Shown here in pieces: positions 50,101-62,045 of a DNA stretch of 64,000 nt. The stretch spans positions 19,653,791 to 19,717,790 of the forward strand of contig NC_056536.1 of NCBI RefSeq assembly GCF_910596095.1. Direction: 5' to 3'. The notes beneath the pieces were generated by a model. It saw only the letters and a list, made by a program, of their open reading frames with translations. It did not search any database and was not told the DNA's origin. The position numbers and the translations under genes are program-made. Positions within the stretch are counted from its first letter, which is position 1; every line of letters begins with the position of its first letter. This DNA is from Thunnus maccoyii (lineage: Eukaryota > Chordata > Actinopteri > Scombriformes > Scombridae).

Positions 50101-53100
50101 CCTTGACAAAAACAATCTATCTCTCTACTGAATAAATTGTGTGTGTGTGTGCGTGTGTGTGTATGCAGGGGGAGAAGGACTGGCAGAAATATGAAACTGC
50201 CCGACGGTTGAAGAAGTGTGTGGATCGCATCCGTAGCCAGTATAGAGACGACTGGAAGTCAAAAGAGATGAGGATCAGGCAGAGAGCTGTGGCACTTTAT
50301 TTCATAGATAAGGTGAGGAGAAATATAGGAAAATTATAATTAATTTTTACTACGGACGCCATTTTATCATTTCACAAACCACAAGGGCACCTTTCATCCC
50401 GCTTGGAGAAATACTGACGATACTGATGATGACGACGTGTTGTGTTTTCCCCCCTGTAGCTTGCACTGAGGGCGGGTAATGAAAAGGAGGAAGGTGAGAC
50501 TGCAGACACAGTCGGCTGCTGCTCGCTGCGGGTGGAGCACATCAAACTGTACCCCAAGATGGATGACCAGGAGTACGTGGTGGAGTTTGACTTCTTGGGA
50601 AAGGACTCTATCCGCTACTATAACAAGATCCCTGTGGAGAAGAGGGTAAGAGAGGGAAGGGGAGGAGAGAGGAGAGAAATATGTGACTGGAGGCAGAGAA
50701 GATGGTGAAACTAAATACTCTGGCTGACACATTGAGGCACAAAACTGTGATATCTTTTATGAGGGCAGAGTTGTTTGTATATCTGTCTGATATGTGAATT
50801 CAGTGTAAACAAGATAAGAAGTTGTTGCGCTGAGAAGGATGTTTGCACAGACAGGTGATCAGGCACTAAAAGCTTTCCGTCAGCTCTGCCTCAGAGGGTG
50901 GTCTGTTTCCTGCTATTACCGGAGTGAACTCGCACGCATAACACACAAAAACATATACACAGACATGAACATGCTTGACATGTTCAGCTTTCCTTCACAA
51001 ATTCTTAAACACGTCTGGGCACTGTCTTTTCAGCTACACTTCCTCTCTGCATCCCCAATGACACATCACAACGTATGTACACAAGTACATACAAATAATA
51101 CACTAAGGTGTAATAAACCAGCTGCACTTGTCATTATGAACAGAAGCAAGATAACGCCCCCATCTGACAGAAATGTGATGGTGCATTCATGAATACTGTT
51201 ACTCCAAAGTGTTAAATGTGAGTGATTTCACACTAAATAAATGATATCTTTGCTGATTTCTCATCAGGTATTTAAAAACCTGCAGTTGTTCCTGGAGAAC
51301 AAGCAGCCTGAAGACGACCTCTTTGACAGACTGAACGTAAGAAACAGACATGAATATTTGCATCTAGAGCTTTTTGTTTAAATTAAAGAAAAATAGGTTG
51401 ATGTTAATCTAATTGAAATACTTTGTATCACTCTTTTTCTATGCTCTGCCCGACTGTACCCTCTTTCCTTCCTCCTCGCTCTCTCTTTCTCTCTGTCTCC
51501 CCCAGACTTCTATTCTGAACAAGCACTTACAAGAGTTGATGGACGGCCTGACAGCCAAGGTCTTCCGTACCTACAACGCCTCAATCACGCTTCAACAGCA
51601 GCTCAAGGAACTTACCAGCCGTGAGTGACAGCAGCTTCAGCCAGTCACACGCACCTCACTTTAATCACAGCCACGTAGTTTCTGAGCACAGATGAAACTC
51701 ATAATCACTCTACCCAGTTTCTGACAATTTCCCTGCTCCCTCCCTGTGTTACCCTAATAATGAAGCAGAACCTCCTTGTTAATAAAACTGCCCGCTCCAG
51801 CTCCTCTCCCACAAGAGAATAATACAAAGTGTACAAAGTGCCTCGTAATAAAATATCCAACATGGAACATAAATTATTGTACAAAAAAATACCTGGCAGG
51901 GGCAAATAATTAAGTAGAATTTCCATGTAAGGGCACACACTTACACTAACTTCAGAGGCCTTCCCAGTCAGGTAATAACTATATTTTCACAGATTTTGTG
52001 TAATTATATTAACAGCGGGTTACTGTACAGATGACCCGGTTACCAATATGATTTACTGTATGTGACTAATACTTATTGTGCCTTTAAATACATAAACACT
52101 GCAAAATGTGGTTCAGTGATTTTAAATTTCAATAATTTTAAACTTCTCCTCCTTCATTGCTGCGTTGTATTTGGATCTCCAGCTGATGACAGCATCCCAG
52201 CTAAGATTCTGTCATACAACCGGGCCAACCGCGCAGTGGCCATCCTCTGTAACCACCAGAGAGCTCCACCCAAAACATTCGAGAAGTCCATGCAAAACCT
52301 TCAGACCAAGGTAAACCCCTGTGCTCTTTTTTGTTTTTCATTTTGTTCAGTCATTATCAACTGTTTTGTTGTCCCACCACAAGCAATGGTGTCTTGCTGT
52401 CATCTTGTTTGTTTTGAAGAATATTTGTATTTTATTTATCATTATCACTGTGAATGGTAAAGTTATTCCCCCTCAATGTGATGTACTGTAGATGGCTCAC
52501 TCGGTTTGTTTTGATTGCAGATCGACGAGAAACAGAATCAGCTATCCGCAGCCAGGAAGCAGCTGAAGGCTGCCAAGAGTGATCACAAGGCTTCCCATGA
52601 TGACAAGAGCAAAAAGTAAGGACGTTTGTAAGGACTGCTGTTGACTGGTGCAAGACATTCTCACAGTTAGTCACCATATGTCTTTGTCTTTGTATGGATC
52701 TCTTCCTGTATCTATCTTTCTTTCTTCCTCCCTCTGTGTGTCCGTGTCTCCTGTCTCTGTCAGGGCTGTGGAGGTGAAGCGTAAAGCTGTACAGAGGATA
52801 GAGGAGCAGCTGATGAAGCTCCAGGTGCAGGCCACAGACAGAGAGGAGAATAAGCAGATCGCTCTGGGCACCTCCAAGCTCAACTACCTGGATCCACGCA
52901 TCTCTGTTGCATGGTATTGCAGTTGATTATCTCTGTTAATTAACTATATTGTTTGATCGCAGGTGTCACCACAGTAAAAAAAAACAAACAAAAAAAACAG
53001 TGACATTAAATAGTAGACCACCTACTGTTTAATATGCCAACTTTCTCTGGGTGGGTGCGCGGGGTGCATAATATCTACCTCTGTGACAGAAAGGCAGGAA

Positions 53101-54908
53101 ATTCTCTTGCATTGTAGGAAAAGGAGCAGCACAAGCAAAAAAGCTAACGGCTGCAGAAGGAAAATAAGAGGAAGAAAAGCGTGTGAGCGCGAGGAACAAT
53201 GGGGTTTGTTTCTGAAAGCCAGGGAGCGTCCCCAAACAGCACTCCTTCCTCCATGTGGGAAGTCAATGAGGAGCTGTCTGTAGCTGAATGGAGAGCCATG
53301 CCACAGAGAAGGGGAACAGTGGGCCGCCCTCCCTAACCCATGCCCCACAGCTATTTATGGAGAGCCTCCTTCTCAAGCACAATGGATACAGGAATGCTCC
53401 GTGTTTTGCCTGGTTGTAAGGCATAAGGGATGGGGGTCCCCCCTTTCAGGGTGGTGCATGGGAACCTGTTGTACAATGTAGTTGTATGTGTGTGATAAGT
53501 GTAACAGAGATGAAGACACATTGGCTGGATTACTAGACGGGCTGCTGCGTTATTTTGTCATACAGTAGTAGTGGGTTCAAACTGTAAAGAGATTCACTAA
53601 AACCATTTGTAATCCTTGCTAGCACAGTTAAGAAACCAAAGTAAGTAGCGTTAAGAACCCCTTTCAAATTAGGTAAACATTTCTGAACAACAGCTACAAC
53701 CTTTACCTCAGTTCATTAGGGAGGTTATGTGGTTTTTAGTGAGCTATTAACTAGCTACTTAGATTTGTTTCATATAGGCCAAATATGTTGAGTGATTTTA
53801 AAGTCCATAATATTATATCTACTAATACTTAAAAGTATATGCCAGAGAGCTATGTGCGATAATTTTACAAAGTTAACAGTAAGTCCGTTTAATAAGAAAC
53901 AGTAAAATGTAGCTAGATGCAAAAAATAATATTATGTTTTGTTTTTGTTTTTTCAGAAAACATGACTTTGGTTTACATGTTGTATCGCCTCTTATATCAG
54001 TAGCTCCTTATTGCTAGACATTATGTTGTGGAACAGTGCTCTCTTATTAATGCTGCACTCAACAGTCAAGTGATTACGTCTAGTGTGTTTTGTTAGCATT
54101 TTAAGGCATTCTTCTTTCTAGTGTGATTTCATTACATAATCAAAAAACAGTTAATATTTGTGTTTAGTCTGAAATTAGAACCTTAAAATGTGACCATTAT
54201 CACACTGGATTCATGCGATCCCTTGTTTTCTAATGCATTTCTCTACTTAAAATTTATTAAATTAAATGTTAATATTTATATGATGTGCTTAACATTAGAG
54301 TGATATACAGCAGCTACGATGTACCTGTACTTGTAGTGTTCCCCTAGAATGGGTTGATCTGCGGGACAGTGTAGAGAGAATGATGAATGGTTCTGGTCTG
54401 TCCAGTCAGACCCTGTGTGGGGTCGATGTTGGTCCTGCAGACTGATGCGCTAACTGATACATGCTAAAGCTAAGGGCTTCACATTCAGAGTGTGGCAAAA
54501 GTTCACAATGACCACCTTTGACTTGACTGAACCCAAGCTCTCCGCAGACATTTTGATCGGTCATAGTGGACTGTTTTTCCCCAGTTCAACCTAAAAAGCA
54601 GTAAACAAGCGATGGTCACTAATCAAGTCCCAACAACATTAACGCAATGGGCATGAGCCAAATAGTTTTAGATTTTGTGCTGACAACTGACTCACTGTCT
54701 AGTCTTCTACTTGGAATTTTCTATCAAGTGAATAGTGAGCAGTAATGCAGTCGGTGAACGTTGCTGTTTTTCACCATTAAATAATCAATCTTCCCTTCTC
54801 TCCAGGTGCAAGAAATGGGGTGTTCCCATTGAGAAGATCTACAACAAAACCCAGAGAGAGAAGTTTGCCTGGGCAATCGACATGGCTGAAAAGGACTATG
54901 AGTTTTAA
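44108..54908 (+). CDS. top1: DNA topoisomerase I (type IB)
   Basis: Exons: 44108-44140, 44464-44488, 46103-46199, 46895-47015, 47305-47360, 47473-47574, 47706-47796, 47896-47981, 48119-48234, 48322-48443, 48559-48681, 48769-48956, 49868-50012, 50169-50312, 50460-50645, 51268-51336, 51506-51620, 52183-52310, 52521-52615, 52764-52913, 54806-54908. They sum to 2295 nt, 764 aa (human 765). The enzyme relaxes supercoils through a 3'-phosphotyrosyl nick in the nucleus. Seen: a Lys/Glu/His-rich N-terminus with nuclear localisation signals (1-200), a core from WKWWEEERY (about 200), active-site residues R487 (LRAGN), K531 (LGKDS), R589 (VFRTYNA), H631 (CNHQR), a charged linker (about 635-710), and Tyr722 in SKLNYLDPR. 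All five catalytic positions are kept. The N-terminal domain is the most diverged part. Very secure. Confidence 0.97.
44489..46102 (+). other. top1: Intron 2 of top1
   Basis: A 1.6-kb intron. Its first 400 bases (44560-44960) are richer in CpG than the rest, which could reflect the edge of the promoter island. A T-run of nearly 30 lies at 45079-45102. No exon is supported. Confidence 0.5.
50138..50168 (+). promoter_or_regulatory. top1: TG-repeat 3' splice site of top1 exon 14
   Basis: The acceptor of the exon at 50169 is preceded by about 12 TG units (one CG interruption) and then TATGCAG. No normal pyrimidine tract adjoins the AG; the nearest CT-rich stretch is 50112-50129. The exon encodes the conserved [14 protein letters not shown] segment and must be included. 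Confidence 0.75.
52914..54805 (+). other. top1: Last intron of top1
   Basis: A 1.9-kb intron between the exon encoding Tyr722 and the final exon. A GC-richer patch at about 53040-53460 stands out from AT-rich flanks. It has open frames on both strands (53083-53283 plus, 53022-53348 minus) but no recognised protein. The rest is AT-rich with no feature seen. Confidence 0.5.
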
Positions 54909-55110
54909 ACACACTTAGTGTTTTTACCTTTTCTACCCATGCCTTTGATAATACAGATGGTTTTTAGCTGATGTCAAATGATTCCACTGTGTGGTTACTG
55001 CAGGGCTGTGAAGGAGAAAGCAAATACTTTGTTTGAGCCATGACCCAGGTTACTTATTGTGTTGTATATAACGATTGGTTGTGAATATAGTAAAATAAAC
55101 TCCTCAGTCA
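54909..55110 (+). other. top1: 3'UTR of top1 with polyadenylation signal
   Basis: AATAAA at 55094-55099 lies about 190 bases after the TAA stop. Further hexamers at 55855-55860 and 55979-55984 could end longer transcripts of about 1.1 kb 3'UTR. Confidence 0.5.
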
Positions 55111-57677
55111 TTTGACCAAGCTGTCAAACGGCATCTCTCTCTTTTAAAAAAAATTACAGTAGTGTGTATGTAGCTGCAGCTATCTGCCCATGATCAAACA
55201 CCTGTGAACATGTTAGTATTATCTTTTGTCAGATACAACTGTGCTGAAATTTTTAAGCCATCAGATTTATTGAGAAATTCTATATTCTCATAGAATAATG
55301 AATTGCTAAATGTTTGTATGGGAGACTGTGAGAAACAACACGAGAGAGGTAATAAAAGGATGAATTTCAATTTGTGAAATTTTTATGTGAAAGATAGATA
55401 CAATAAAATGAGCCTGACAGACTGATGACAGTGTGAAGAGTAGAAACACTAACACTATGCTCATATAATTATTAGCACACAGAATGTCATCTTTTTTTCC
55501 CATTTAGTTTGATTTTGCAGTTTATTTCAGGGATGTACATATTTTTGTCATTTTTCAGTCATCATGATTCAGTGTTTTTATAAAATATTTGCTGTATGCA
55601 TTGTCGACAAAAAGCTCTTCATTGCTCATATGCAACCAGTGTGTGTCTGTGTCCACAGTTTTTTCCTCTTGGTTACTTGAAACAGCTGAAGTACAGAGTG
55701 CGTCATGTGTGTTAAGCGCTAAGAGAGACTGTTCTTTCAGACTTTCTAAGAGGGATGTGGATTTTGCCAAAAAAAAAAAAAAGATCACATAAGTCTATCA
55801 TTGTAGTGTGCTGTTTTTTGTATTGCTGTGATTAAGCTGAAAGTGTCTTCTTTGAATAAATTTCCAAATGTGAATGGATATTCTAACTTTTGTCATTGAT
55901 ATTTCTTGCTATTTGATCATTTATCACACAAGTCCTGATTGATTGGATGCTTATTGTTTTAAGCTTTGTAGTTTTCGGAATAAAACATCAATCTTGTCTT
56001 TTTTGTGGATATTTTCTTTGTGTGCATGCGTGAAATAGGGATTGAAATGTGAGTTGATTCCTTGAGTATTCAAAGAGAAACATTAATCATGTCAGAAGGA
56101 GCCTAATCAACAGCGATCAGTGACATCACGGGTCATAGTCCAATTCCTAGTGATGTGTCTCAAAAACAAACACTTAATTTATCACTATTTTCTATTTTTA
56201 CTCATATTGCATCTTCATTTAGATCAATTGTTTTCATATAGAGAAGAAAAGCAAATTAGCTTAGTAAGGATTAGAACAAAAGTATCAGCTTAGGTTTTGA
56301 TTGTTAATTCGGAAATATATACGTAATGAAGTACAGACAATATTAGTTACAGATGCAAAATTACCAAGTTATTTATTGCTTGATAACTCTGACACAGGTT
56401 GCTTTGAGAGACTGCTAATTGAGATGTACTCTGGTACAGTATGAGCAGGGTTTCTGTGTCTTTAAGAAGCCAATAACCAGCTCCAACAGGGGAGGGATGA
56501 GCTGTGTCAAGCAACCGGGACACACACAGATTCTACAGGAGGTGGGGTATTAATCTCCAAAATAACTGTATAAAAGTGTTTGCTACTACATGTCTTCTTC
56601 GAGAGGGCAGTAGATGTAGGATATCAAACACACACCAAATGAAAAATGCTTTAACTTTGAAGTAGCTCACAGTCACAGGGGCAAATTATGTAGAGACCAA
56701 TTGATAAATGCCAAAAACATGCAGCTATTTGACATGATAGTATGCTGAACAAATGAATCAAGGTTCCTGTGCTGTGGTTTTGATAATGCTCGTATTAGTG
56801 GAGTAAATTACTTGTACACAAGCCTGACGCAGAAACAGCTTCCCACACAGCTTCATGTACAGAGCAGGAAACGTGAGTGGTGGAAAAAAGTGATGTGGTC
56901 TGACAAATCATCTTTCACTTTTTTATTATCTACTGAAGTTACATCTGAATTGGTTTATTTGGCTGAAGCTTGAGGACACCAACATCTGGGGCTAAGATGA
57001 ACACCAAATGGCCAAAAGGTAAAAAAAAAACAAAAAAAAAAAAAACAAAGAAAAGAAGAAGAAGAAGAAATCTTAAAAGCCCTGTTGTCTCATTAAGTCT
57101 GATTATAGTTCCTGCATAGGAATATGAATCCATTTTACAGCACTGAGTGCATCTGTGGTGGCAAAACAGTTCCTTCATGATGTTACCACAGTTCAGTTGA
57201 AAAAAATGTAATAATGTAACCAATAATCACCTTTATTTGCATGCATATTTTTAAAATAATAATGTAAATGACTGCTGTCTATAGTACAGTTTGTGTTAGA
57301 TTAAGATGCACCTTTTGAAACAGGTTGGCATTCTGGCATTGTACATTGGAGGGACATTTTGTAGCAGTACCTGATGACTGTGGACAAGAATTCAAAAACA
57401 CAATAATTGATGTCAAGTGATGCTCCAGGATTTTCAAAGTTTGTCTGCTATTTATTTTTGAGGAAAACAGCAGAATTGTTTTTGTGTGACTCATATATAA
57501 TCCTCAGTGTATAATATATCTGCAAGATTAAAACTAATCCTTGTTAAAACCCTTTAGCCCCAAAAACCTGCCTTTTACAAATCAGTGCAACAAGTTCCTC
57601 GATGCGTGTTTTTATTATGAAAAGCTGCAGCGGAAGCCTAGTTTTTGACTCCAGCCCGGCTGCGATTTTTTTTTTTT
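55111..57677. other. Spacer between top1 and plcg1
   Basis: No supportable gene. The first 0.9 kb may be alternative top1 3'UTR. A-runs lie at 55770-55782, and an A/AAG-rich tract at 57020-57070. Small open frames (55306-55503, 55555-55788, 56939-57223 minus) are not supported. Confidence 0.55.
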
Positions 57678-57678
57678 A

Positions 57679-57830
57679 CTAGGATGGCGACGTCATGACC
57701 CGCCCTAATCTACCTGTGATTGGCTTATCGTGATATTCTTAGCCTAAATCTAACCAACCCAATCAACGAAGGTAGCGGGTATTAGCCAATCAAAGACAGA
57801 GTAGGGCGGGTCATGACTTCGCCATCCTAG
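57679..57830. mobile_element. Palindromic MITE upstream of plcg1
   Basis: Two 47-bp arms, 57679-57725 and 57784-57830, are inverted copies of each other with about five mismatches, around a 58-bp loop. Each arm runs ctaggatggcga, tcatgacccgccct and gattggct. TA or CTAG at both outer edges may be part of the target duplication. Each arm ends in an ATTGG/CCAAT box next to a GC-box-like gggcggg. The element ends only about 10 bp from the CG-rich plcg1 first exon. Confidence 0.75.
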
Positions 57831-57834
57831 GAAA

Positions 57835-58162
57835 TGGCACCCCGCGAGACGCCGCTGGTGCTCGGCTGCGGGGGGAAGGGCCTGTGCTGGCCGGATCCTA
57901 GAGCAGACAAACTTGCGTAGTCTTACCACGGTTCTAGCTTGTCTTGCCTGTGCCTCTCTATGGACGGCCGGAGGGGAGAAGAGGAAACGGGGATCGTTGT
58001 TGTCGGGACCGCAGCGCCTTTTTCCCAGGGCCTAGCGATGATTTAATCACGGAAAACCGGGGAGCGGGGGGAAGACACGGAGAAGGAGAAAAACGACGGG
58101 AGAGGAGAGAGGAGCAGCCTCGCAGCCGTTGGAGATGTGCGGTCGGGGCCGAGATTGCGGCG
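57835..58162 (+). other. plcg1: Putative 5' non-coding exon 1 of plcg1
   Basis: A CG-rich, purine-rich segment ends GCGGCG/GTAGGT at 58162/58163. It is followed by an intron to the acceptor GCTGTAG at 59515-59521. Its 5' end is approximate. A frame at 57944-58324 crosses the splice site and is not taken as coding. Confidence 0.5.
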
Positions 58163-59521
58163 GTAGGTACAACACAGCAGCCCCTGCGACGTGTTGTTTT
58201 GCAGTTGATTTTCCCAAAAACAGAGCGGGCAGGAAAGGGTAGAATAACTGCTGCTACCTGGGCTTTTTTTCCCCAAGGGGCTGAAACTAATCACGGTTCT
58301 TCCTTTGGCCCAGCGGAATGCTAGCACACACCGGCCCCGTTTCCACGCTGTGAAAATAACCAGACGTTTCTTGTTACAGTGTTATCCCACTCTGCTGCCA
58401 TTCGCCACCAGTTGTATACCCCCCTCCCCACCTCCAAAAAAAAATTGTGATGCCTTCTTGCTTCTTGTATCCAAAGGAAACTTTGTTTTCCACCGGGACG
58501 GACAGCAGCAGGTTACAGGCCTGTTGGTAGTTTGAGAAATCAGTCCAAATTAGATTAAACCTCCCCGTTGATGGATTAAAGCTAAAAATCATTCTCGGAG
58601 TGAAAGTTATCCGGTGTGATTAACTTAATCAACACGTTTGCCAGACTGCAGCTGTCATTTATTTACATCACTGTTAATGGTAAATCACAGTACTGCTTCT
58701 GTTACTCAATACTGAGAGTAACCTTACCCATATAGAAAAATCAATACATCCACATATGTCATGAAATGTTCAAATTGAATGCTTTTCTCACCAACATATA
58801 CTGTGTCTTTTCACATGAATATGGCCACTTTTCTTTTACAGATTTAATACAGTATATACATATTGTATGTGTGTGCTGTTTTAGTATCATATGATATGTT
58901 TATTCTGTAGGTTTGGGACATGTATTTTCAGTACATGTACAAAACGTAAAATTAGGCCATAATTATGTAAGATAAAATAAACATTGTATGTTAATAAACA
59001 AAGCTTTCAAATTCTACATTATGCAATATATAGTTTATATATGTTTTTGTTTGTTTTGAGTGTCTTTAATGTCTGTATTTTATCTCTGAAAGTTTCCATG
59101 AATTTGTTTAAAATCTCATGACTATTTACTATTTGTGCATGTTATGTAATTTTATAAAAGGCCATATTTCATACTTTTTAAAAAGACACTCATAATACTC
59201 ATGTTTATATTTCACATATATGTTAAAAATAGAGGTTGGAGAACCTTTAAATTAAATATTGTATTTATACATAAACATGAGAGTAGTTTAAACATATTTT
59301 CGATACCGGAAAATCCATTTTTCTCTCTTACAGTGTGTACAGTATATCTGCAGGTGTATAAATATGTAGAGTTCTCAGTATTTTTAAAACATGTCTCCTG
59401 CTGACAGCATCAGCTTCTTACTGCAGTATAATGTGTGTACAGGACAGACACACTAGAAGTCCTCTGAGAATTGTTTCATGGGTTTCCCCGCCGCCCCCCC
59501 TCCCCTCTTCTCCTGCTGTAG
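58163..59521 (+). other. plcg1: Intron 1 of plcg1
   Basis: A 1.36-kb, mostly AT-rich intron that ends with a long C/T tract (59484-59515) before TGTAG. No exon or repeat is recognised in it. Confidence 0.5.
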
Positions 59522-59592
59522 GTATCCCTGTCTAGGCCTGGACTGAGCAGATTGTTCTGAGAGGAAACGGATAACAAACAGGGGAAGTGAAC

Positions 59593-59809
59593 ATGGCTGG
59601 GACTTCGGGCTTCTTTTCCAACGGACCTGGCCCGTGGATGGACAACGACACGGAGATGAACAACCTGTACCGAGACCTGGAGCTGGGGACAGTACTGACA
59701 CTGTTTTATGCTAAGAAGTCCCAACGGCCAGAGAGAAGGACATTTCAAGTCAAGCTCGAGACCAGGACAATTATCTGGACTCGTGGCACGGATAAAATAG
59801 AGGGAGAGA
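59593..59809 (+). CDS. plcg1: Phospholipase C gamma 1, first coding exon (partial gene)
   Basis: The exon starts after an acceptor at 59521; coding begins at ATG 59593 in the context aacATGgctggg. It encodes 72 aa plus one base (phase 1) and ends at GAGA/GTGAGT. The peptide reads MAGTSGFFSNGPGPW, then LELGTVLTLFYAKKSQRPER, TFQVKLETRTIIWTRGTDKIEGE. This is the N-terminal part of the first PH domain of PLC-gamma-1, which binds membrane phosphoinositides before the enzyme hydrolyses PIP2 after tyrosine phosphorylation. The variable first 20 residues differ from mammals; the rest is close. The remaining exons lie beyond the window end. The position next to top1 matches human 20q12 and favours gamma 1 over gamma 2. 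Confidence 0.92.
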
Positions 59810-59828
59810 GTGAGTAGCATTGCAAACA

Positions 59829-59831
<3 letters not shown>

Positions 59832-59860
<29 letters not shown>
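59832..59860 (+). repeat. CA microsatellite
   Basis: About 14 uninterrupted CA units lie 23 bases after the plcg1 exon donor. Confidence 0.9.
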
Positions 59861-59865
<5 letters not shown>

Positions 59866-62005
59866 ATAGTTCTGCTCCTGAGTGCTGACTTGAAAGACGA
59901 CGATGTCCTTGCTGGAACTGGTTTGTTTACATACATTCAGAAATATGAAAAGTACAAAGAATGTCTCACAAAAGACTTGATGTGTGAACATGATGTGACA
60001 TGATGGCAGCAGCTGGTGGATGATGTAAGTTCGGACTGAACAAGTCAATTCCAAAATGTTTTAGATCCCAAAAAATGTAAGTTGAGGGCCGGGGTGAAAT
60101 TAAATATATTAAATATAAGTTTTAAGGTGAGTAGGGGTGCTTTCACAGCATATTTACATGCAAGAAATTTTGGAGAAACAAGGATTAGTGATGTTAAGAT
60201 GAAAGTGAAACAGGTAGAGGGATTCATTGTTCATTTTACTCAGATAGAACAATCTAATGACCTAATTTTTAACTGCGATGCAGCCTTCAAGACCAAGAAA
60301 AGACAGCACTCAAGCTAAATAACAATATTACTAGATAAAATCCGATTTGCGTCTGTCGATATCAATAATACAAATTTATATTTCAGCTCTGATTAGTCCG
60401 TGAAGTTTATTTAGTATTGCTCAAATGAGTCGGATCCGGTTTGTTACTCGAGTTGCCTAAAGTCCCTCAGTTGTGCCCGTGTTGAAAAAGGTGATTGGAC
60501 CACTCGTTCATTCTCAAAAGCCTCTTATTTTAATGCAGCATTAAAATAATTTCTTTTGGAACAATTGGTTGTTTTCTAGAAGTAGTTGAATCGTATCTCA
60601 GGTACAAAGCCCGGGTTGATTGAGGAAACCATAAAAGATGGAAGAGTCATTACGTCACTGTTTAGTGCGTGATTGCAAATTGGTGCCACACTTTGAAAGC
60701 TCTCGGTGCAGTTAGTGTAGCGGTGAATGGGCAGACCTTCATCTCTCCCCTCTCAGTTTCACAGGTTATCAGTCTGGCTGATGGAGGCACTGGTATTTTG
60801 GTGTGTTGTTATTTAGCTAATGTGTCATGTTTTCAAGGTACATTTTGTTTGATTTTGTATGATAATTCAATCATTTACTTGCATGCAAGTTACATTAAAG
60901 TTTTACTAGATTTATAACGGACTGGAGCTTCTTATGCAGATGTGATTGAGGTTAATAACAGACTACATTAGTAAGTTAGCTAAACTGTGATAATACCCTA
61001 ACTAAACTAACTGTGAGCCCATTAGCTAGCGTTGTGTAACGTAATCTACAGTTTTTGGTATGGTGACCAGGCTTTAGGTAGATTAGCCACAGCAGGTCAC
61101 CAGACGACGGGGATTACGGCCCAGATGTTGATTTTATCACAGCAGAGAGTGCTTCATTCATAATTATGATGCATTATTTTCTGATGATCAAGTTCATTGT
61201 TAAACGTTTCTGATAGCCATGAAATGTATGCCTTTGTTGTTTTATAGCTAAGGGTTAGTTTATATCCTGATGTATAGAGGAGGTTTTAAATATTTCATTT
61301 GAATACATGATATTCCCATAACATTAGCTATTATTAGCCCTGTCAATCATCGTAAAGCAGCCTCTGGATCGAAATAAAAGGAAGAGAGAAGGAATGAAGG
61401 ATACAGATGTTGTTAACAATATTTATTTATCCTAAGCTCAATATTTTCAAGGGACACTTCACTTGCAACTTTTTTTTTTTTAATTGCCATGGTAAGCATT
61501 TTAATTTGACTCACCATGAGCCCTGTAAAATATGCCTAATAATCATCTTTGGATACTATTTGTAGACAACAAATGAATGACGCACATTTTGGAAAAATCA
61601 GTCAGTATTCTCTGAAGTGTGTTCCTTCTTCTTTTGGTTTAGGCATTTCTTCATCAAAGGTCATACGCCGTAGATATGTTGGGTTTTAGTTCATCTCCCA
61701 AAGGTTTCAGTAGAACTGGCACCAAGCAGAGCATTACAACGTTAGTATCATGACGTAATGACCCTTTCCTTCTTTTATACGTTCTTTGGGGTTGACAACA
61801 AGAAGAAGGAACCATACCTGGAACTGTTTATTAATAGGAATATACTGTAATTTACCAGGAAGGCTGGTATTTTAGCTTCATGTTCAACAAAACACTGTAT
61901 CTAACTGAGGCCACGCAGGCCTTCAGTGAATCGTTTAGTCGTCTGTCTCTCGGGTAGCAGGATGCCTTGTGCACAGCTGCACTCTGCTCCGGATGCAGCA
62001 AAAAG

Positions 62006-62007
<2 letters not shown>

Positions 62008-62041
<34 letters not shown>
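62008..62041 (+). repeat. CA microsatellite
   Basis: About 17 uninterrupted CA units within plcg1 intron 2. Short open frames across it are repeat artefacts. Confidence 0.9.

Positions 62042-62045
<4 letters not shown>

Noticed and set aside
57944-58324. A 126-codon + frame in the plcg1 5' region as a coding exon
   Set aside because: It runs straight through a good donor (58162/58163) and has no similarity to PLCG1; the real start codon lies in the next exon at 59593.
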